Below, in pieces: positions 39,475 to 41,270 of a stretch of DNA of 41,270 nt (its first letter is position 1; each line of letters opens with the position of its first letter). The notes beneath the pieces were generated by a model, which was not told where the DNA came from, did no database searches, and saw nothing but the letters and a program-made list of their open reading frames with translations. The stretch is from an uncultured Flavonifractor sp. (lineage in GTDB: Bacteria > Bacillota > Clostridia > Oscillospirales > Oscillospiraceae), in NCBI GenBank assembly GCA_944385625.1, contig CALWXZ010000008.1, forward strand, positions 1 to 41,270. The letters are read 5' to 3'. The position numbers and the translations under genes are program-made.

Positions 39475-39497
39475 ACCATCTCAATAGGAGGGCTAAT

Positions 39498-41165
39498 ATG
39501 AAGTCACCGCGTATCAAACAATCTGGCAAGATCCTGCTGACACTGTTTGCTCTGGCCTGTATCCTGGCCACGGCGGCCTTTGCGGAAGGTGAGGCCGCCG
39601 CCGGCAGTATTGCCGCCTGGGGCACCCTGGCGTCTCTGCTGCCCCCCGTGGTAGCCATTATCCTGGCTCTGATTACCAAGGAAGTGTACTCGTCCCTGTT
39701 CCTGGGCATTATCGTGGGCTGCCTGCTGTTCACCAACGGCAACCCCATCAACGCCCTCCAGGATTTCGTGTCCCGCCTGTGCAGCAACGCCGGCGGCAAC
39801 ATGGGCATCCTGATGTTCCTGGTCATCCTGGGCACCATGGTGGCCCTGATGATCCGGGCCGGCGGCTCCAAGGCCTACGGCGACTGGGCCGTCAAGCACA
39901 TCAAGACCAAGTCCGGCGCTCTGTGGTCCACCTTCATCCTGGCCATCGTGCTGGGCGTGGACGACTACTTCAACAACCTGACCACCGGTAACGTGATGCG
40001 CCCCGTGGCCGACGGCCACCACATCTCCCGCGCCAAGCTGTCCTATATGTGCGACGCCACCGCCGCCCCCGTGTGCATTATGATGCCCGTGTCCTCCTGG
40101 GCCGCGGCCGTCACCGGTATCATCGACAACGAAGAGCTGGGCTTCCAGATCTTCCTGAAGGCCATTCCCTACAACTACTACGCCATCCTGACGCTGGTAT
40201 TCATCGTGGTTATGACCAGCCTGAACATCGACTACGGTCCCATGAAGAAGCATGAGGACAACGCCGCCAAGGGCGACCTCTACACCACCCCTGAGCGGCC
40301 CTTCGCCGGCGTGGAGGAGATGAAGTTCAATCCCGCCGGCAAGGTCATCGATCTGGTGATCCCGGTGGTGATGCTGGTGGCCTGCTGCGTGGGTGCAATG
40401 ATCTACGTCGGTTACCAGGGCGGCGGCACCGACCTTATCAGCGCCTTCGCCAACACCGATGCCTTCTCCGCGCTGCCCCTGGGCTCGCTGGTGGCTTTGA
40501 TCTTCACCATGATCTTCTTCATGGCGCGCCGTTCCATGAAGTTCTCCGAGCTGATGGACTGCCTGCCCGGCGGATTTAAGCAGATGGTGCCCGCCATCCT
40601 GATCCTCTGCCTGGCCTGGACCATCGGCGACGTGACCAAGGCCCTGGGCGCCCCCGAATTTGTGCGGGACATCGTAAAGGGCTTCGGCACCAGCCTGCAT
40701 CAGTTCCTGCCCGCCGTGGTGTTCCTGATTGCCGCCTTCCTGGGCTTTGCAACCGGCACCTCCTGGGGCACCTTCACCATCCTGCTGCCCATCATCATCC
40801 CGGTGTTCTCCGGCGGCGTGGCCGCCGCCGACCTGACCCCTGATTTGATTAACGGCAACGAGATCCTGATGATTGCCATCGCGGCCACCCTGGGCGGCGC
40901 TGTCATGGGCGACCACTGCTCGCCCATCTCGGATACCACCATCATGGCCTCCTCGGGCGCTCAGTGTTATCACCTGAACCATGTGGCCACCCAGCTGCCC
41001 TACGCGGTCACCGTGGCGGCGGTGTGCTTCTTCAACTACATCCTGGCGGCCTTTATCCAGAATGTATTCCTGAACCTGGCCGTCGCGGTGGTCTCCATGG
41101 TGGTGGTCCTGCTCATCATTGGCAAGGTCAACCACTCCATGACCACCCACTCCCAGCGGGACTGA
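39498..41165 (+). CDS. NhaC-family Na+/H+ antiporter, copy 2
   Basis: 555 aa from the ATG at 39498 behind GGAGGG. It has the same topology and motifs as copy 1 (VLGVDDYFNNLTTGNVMRPV, TSWGTFTILLPI, MGDHCSPISDTT). It differs mainly in the N-terminal 45 residues, in scattered loops, and around residues 445-470 (SGGVAAADLTPDLINGNEIL instead of the copy 1 loop). One stretch of about 278 bp is identical at DNA level to copy 1. The separate promoter suggests the two copies are used under different conditions or with different ion preferences (inference). Confidence 0.88.
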   Translation: MKSPRIKQSGKILLTLFALACILATAAFAEGEAAAGSIAAWGTLASLLPPVVAIILALITKEVYSSLFLGIIVGCLLFTNGNPINALQDFVSRLCSNAGGNMGILMFLVILGTMVALMIRAGGSKAYGDWAVKHIKTKSGALWSTFILAIVLGVDDYFNNLTTGNVMRPVADGHHISRAKLSYMCDATAAPVCIMMPVSSWAAAVTGIIDNEELGFQIFLKAIPYNYYAILTLVFIVVMTSLNIDYGPMKKHEDNAAKGDLYTTPERPFAGVEEMKFNPAGKVIDLVIPVVMLVACCVGAMIYVGYQGGGTDLISAFANTDAFSALPLGSLVALIFTMIFFMARRSMKFSELMDCLPGGFKQMVPAILILCLAWTIGDVTKALGAPEFVRDIVKGFGTSLHQFLPAVVFLIAAFLGFATGTSWGTFTILLPIIIPVFSGGVAAADLTPDLINGNEILMIAIAATLGGAVMGDHCSPISDTTIMASSGAQCYHLNHVATQLPYAVTVAAVCFFNYILAAFIQNVFLNLAVAVVSMVVVLLIIGKVNHSMTTHSQRD

Positions 41166-41229
41166 TTGATCCGCAAAAAAAGTCCGGCCCTTGCTGAACA
41201 GGTCCAGTAAAACCGGACAATAGACAAAA

Positions 41230-41270
41230 GGCCCCCTAATGTAGGAAAATAGAACTACATTAGGGGGTCC
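41230..41270. terminator. Inverted repeat at the window end, probable terminator
   Basis: CCCCCTAATGTAG (41232-41244) pairs with CTACATTAGGGGG (41255-41267) across a 10-nt loop, extendable to 15 bp with a G-U pair. It lies 65 bp after the second antiporter. The expected T-run would be beyond the window, so an insertion-sequence or MITE end cannot be excluded. Confidence 0.5.

Larger units (their letters stand above)
39185..39497 (+). promoter_or_regulatory. Intergenic region between the antiporter paralogues
   Basis: 313 bases. From left to right: the terminator of copy 1 (39217-39262), a markedly AT-rich stretch (39310-39420), a promoter (39408-39436), the leader hairpin (39444-39474) and the GGAGGG ribosome site. 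No gene is supported. Confidence 0.7.

Noticed and set aside
1..41270. tRNA, rRNA, CRISPR arrays, insertion sequences
   Set aside because: None seen on reading. The element does not sit at a tRNA gene, and no transposase is encoded.

Overview
The window is GC-rich, with strong AGGAGG-type ribosome sites, tightly overlapping genes and a sporulation polysaccharide deacetylase (pdaB). Together with NiaR, a QueT-type transporter and NhaC-family antiporters, this suggests an endospore-forming Clostridia of the Oscillospiraceae type (Flavonifractor/Lawsonibacter-like gut anaerobes). The placement is inference; there is no rRNA to confirm it.

Left chromosomal flank (1-5381). On the minus strand is a methionine/one-carbon operon, metF > methionine-synthase reactivation domain > metH, joined by ATGA overlaps; metH runs off the window edge. 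Next come a cysteine-rich small protein and a left-handed beta-helix GlmU-like protein, also minus. The 5' two thirds of pdaB follows on the plus strand.

Central element (about 5382-34836, about 29.45 kb). pdaB is cut in its catalytic domain and its 3' third resumes, in the same frame, at 34835. At the left end of the insert is a large serine recombinase preceded by a 39-codon ORF. The half-sites at the two junctions rebuild an attP with perfect 10-bp inverted arms and an attB with symmetrical 5-bp arms, both centred on the same GA dinucleotide. Excision would therefore restore pdaB exactly. The cargo is a complete-looking extracellular contractile injection system (eCIS): DUF4255/Pvc16-like cap protein, DUF4280 PAAR-like tip, sheath, two tube proteins, tail assembly protein, DUF6760, LysM/CIS-tube protein, a spike split into gpD-like hub and gpV-like needle, gp25, two large baseplate proteins, a tail-protein-I homologue and an AAA+ ATPase. 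Upstream lies an unusual module: an Ig-ended 592-aa protein and three membrane-anchored proteins, including a propeller/Cache/HAMP/pseudo-cyclase receptor and a MORN-repeat protein. Downstream are a MalT-like LuxR regulator and a DUF4157 (HELGH) effector with an AT-rich C-terminal toxin-like region. A divergent XRE-type repressor and an AT-rich promoter region lie between recombinase and cargo.

Right chromosomal flank (34835-41270). The pdaB 3' part is followed by a 26-bp-stem terminator, galU and a queT-like gene (minus), niaR (plus), and two tandem NhaC-family antiporters. Each antiporter has its own promoter and a shared short leader hairpin at the predicted transcript start.

Main hypothesis: this is a sporulation-gene-intervening element, by analogy with skin in sigK and SPbeta in spsM, that carries an injection system. 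The pdaB promoter region has a SigE-like -10 and reads directly into the recombinase, so sporulation itself could trigger excision and repair of pdaB.
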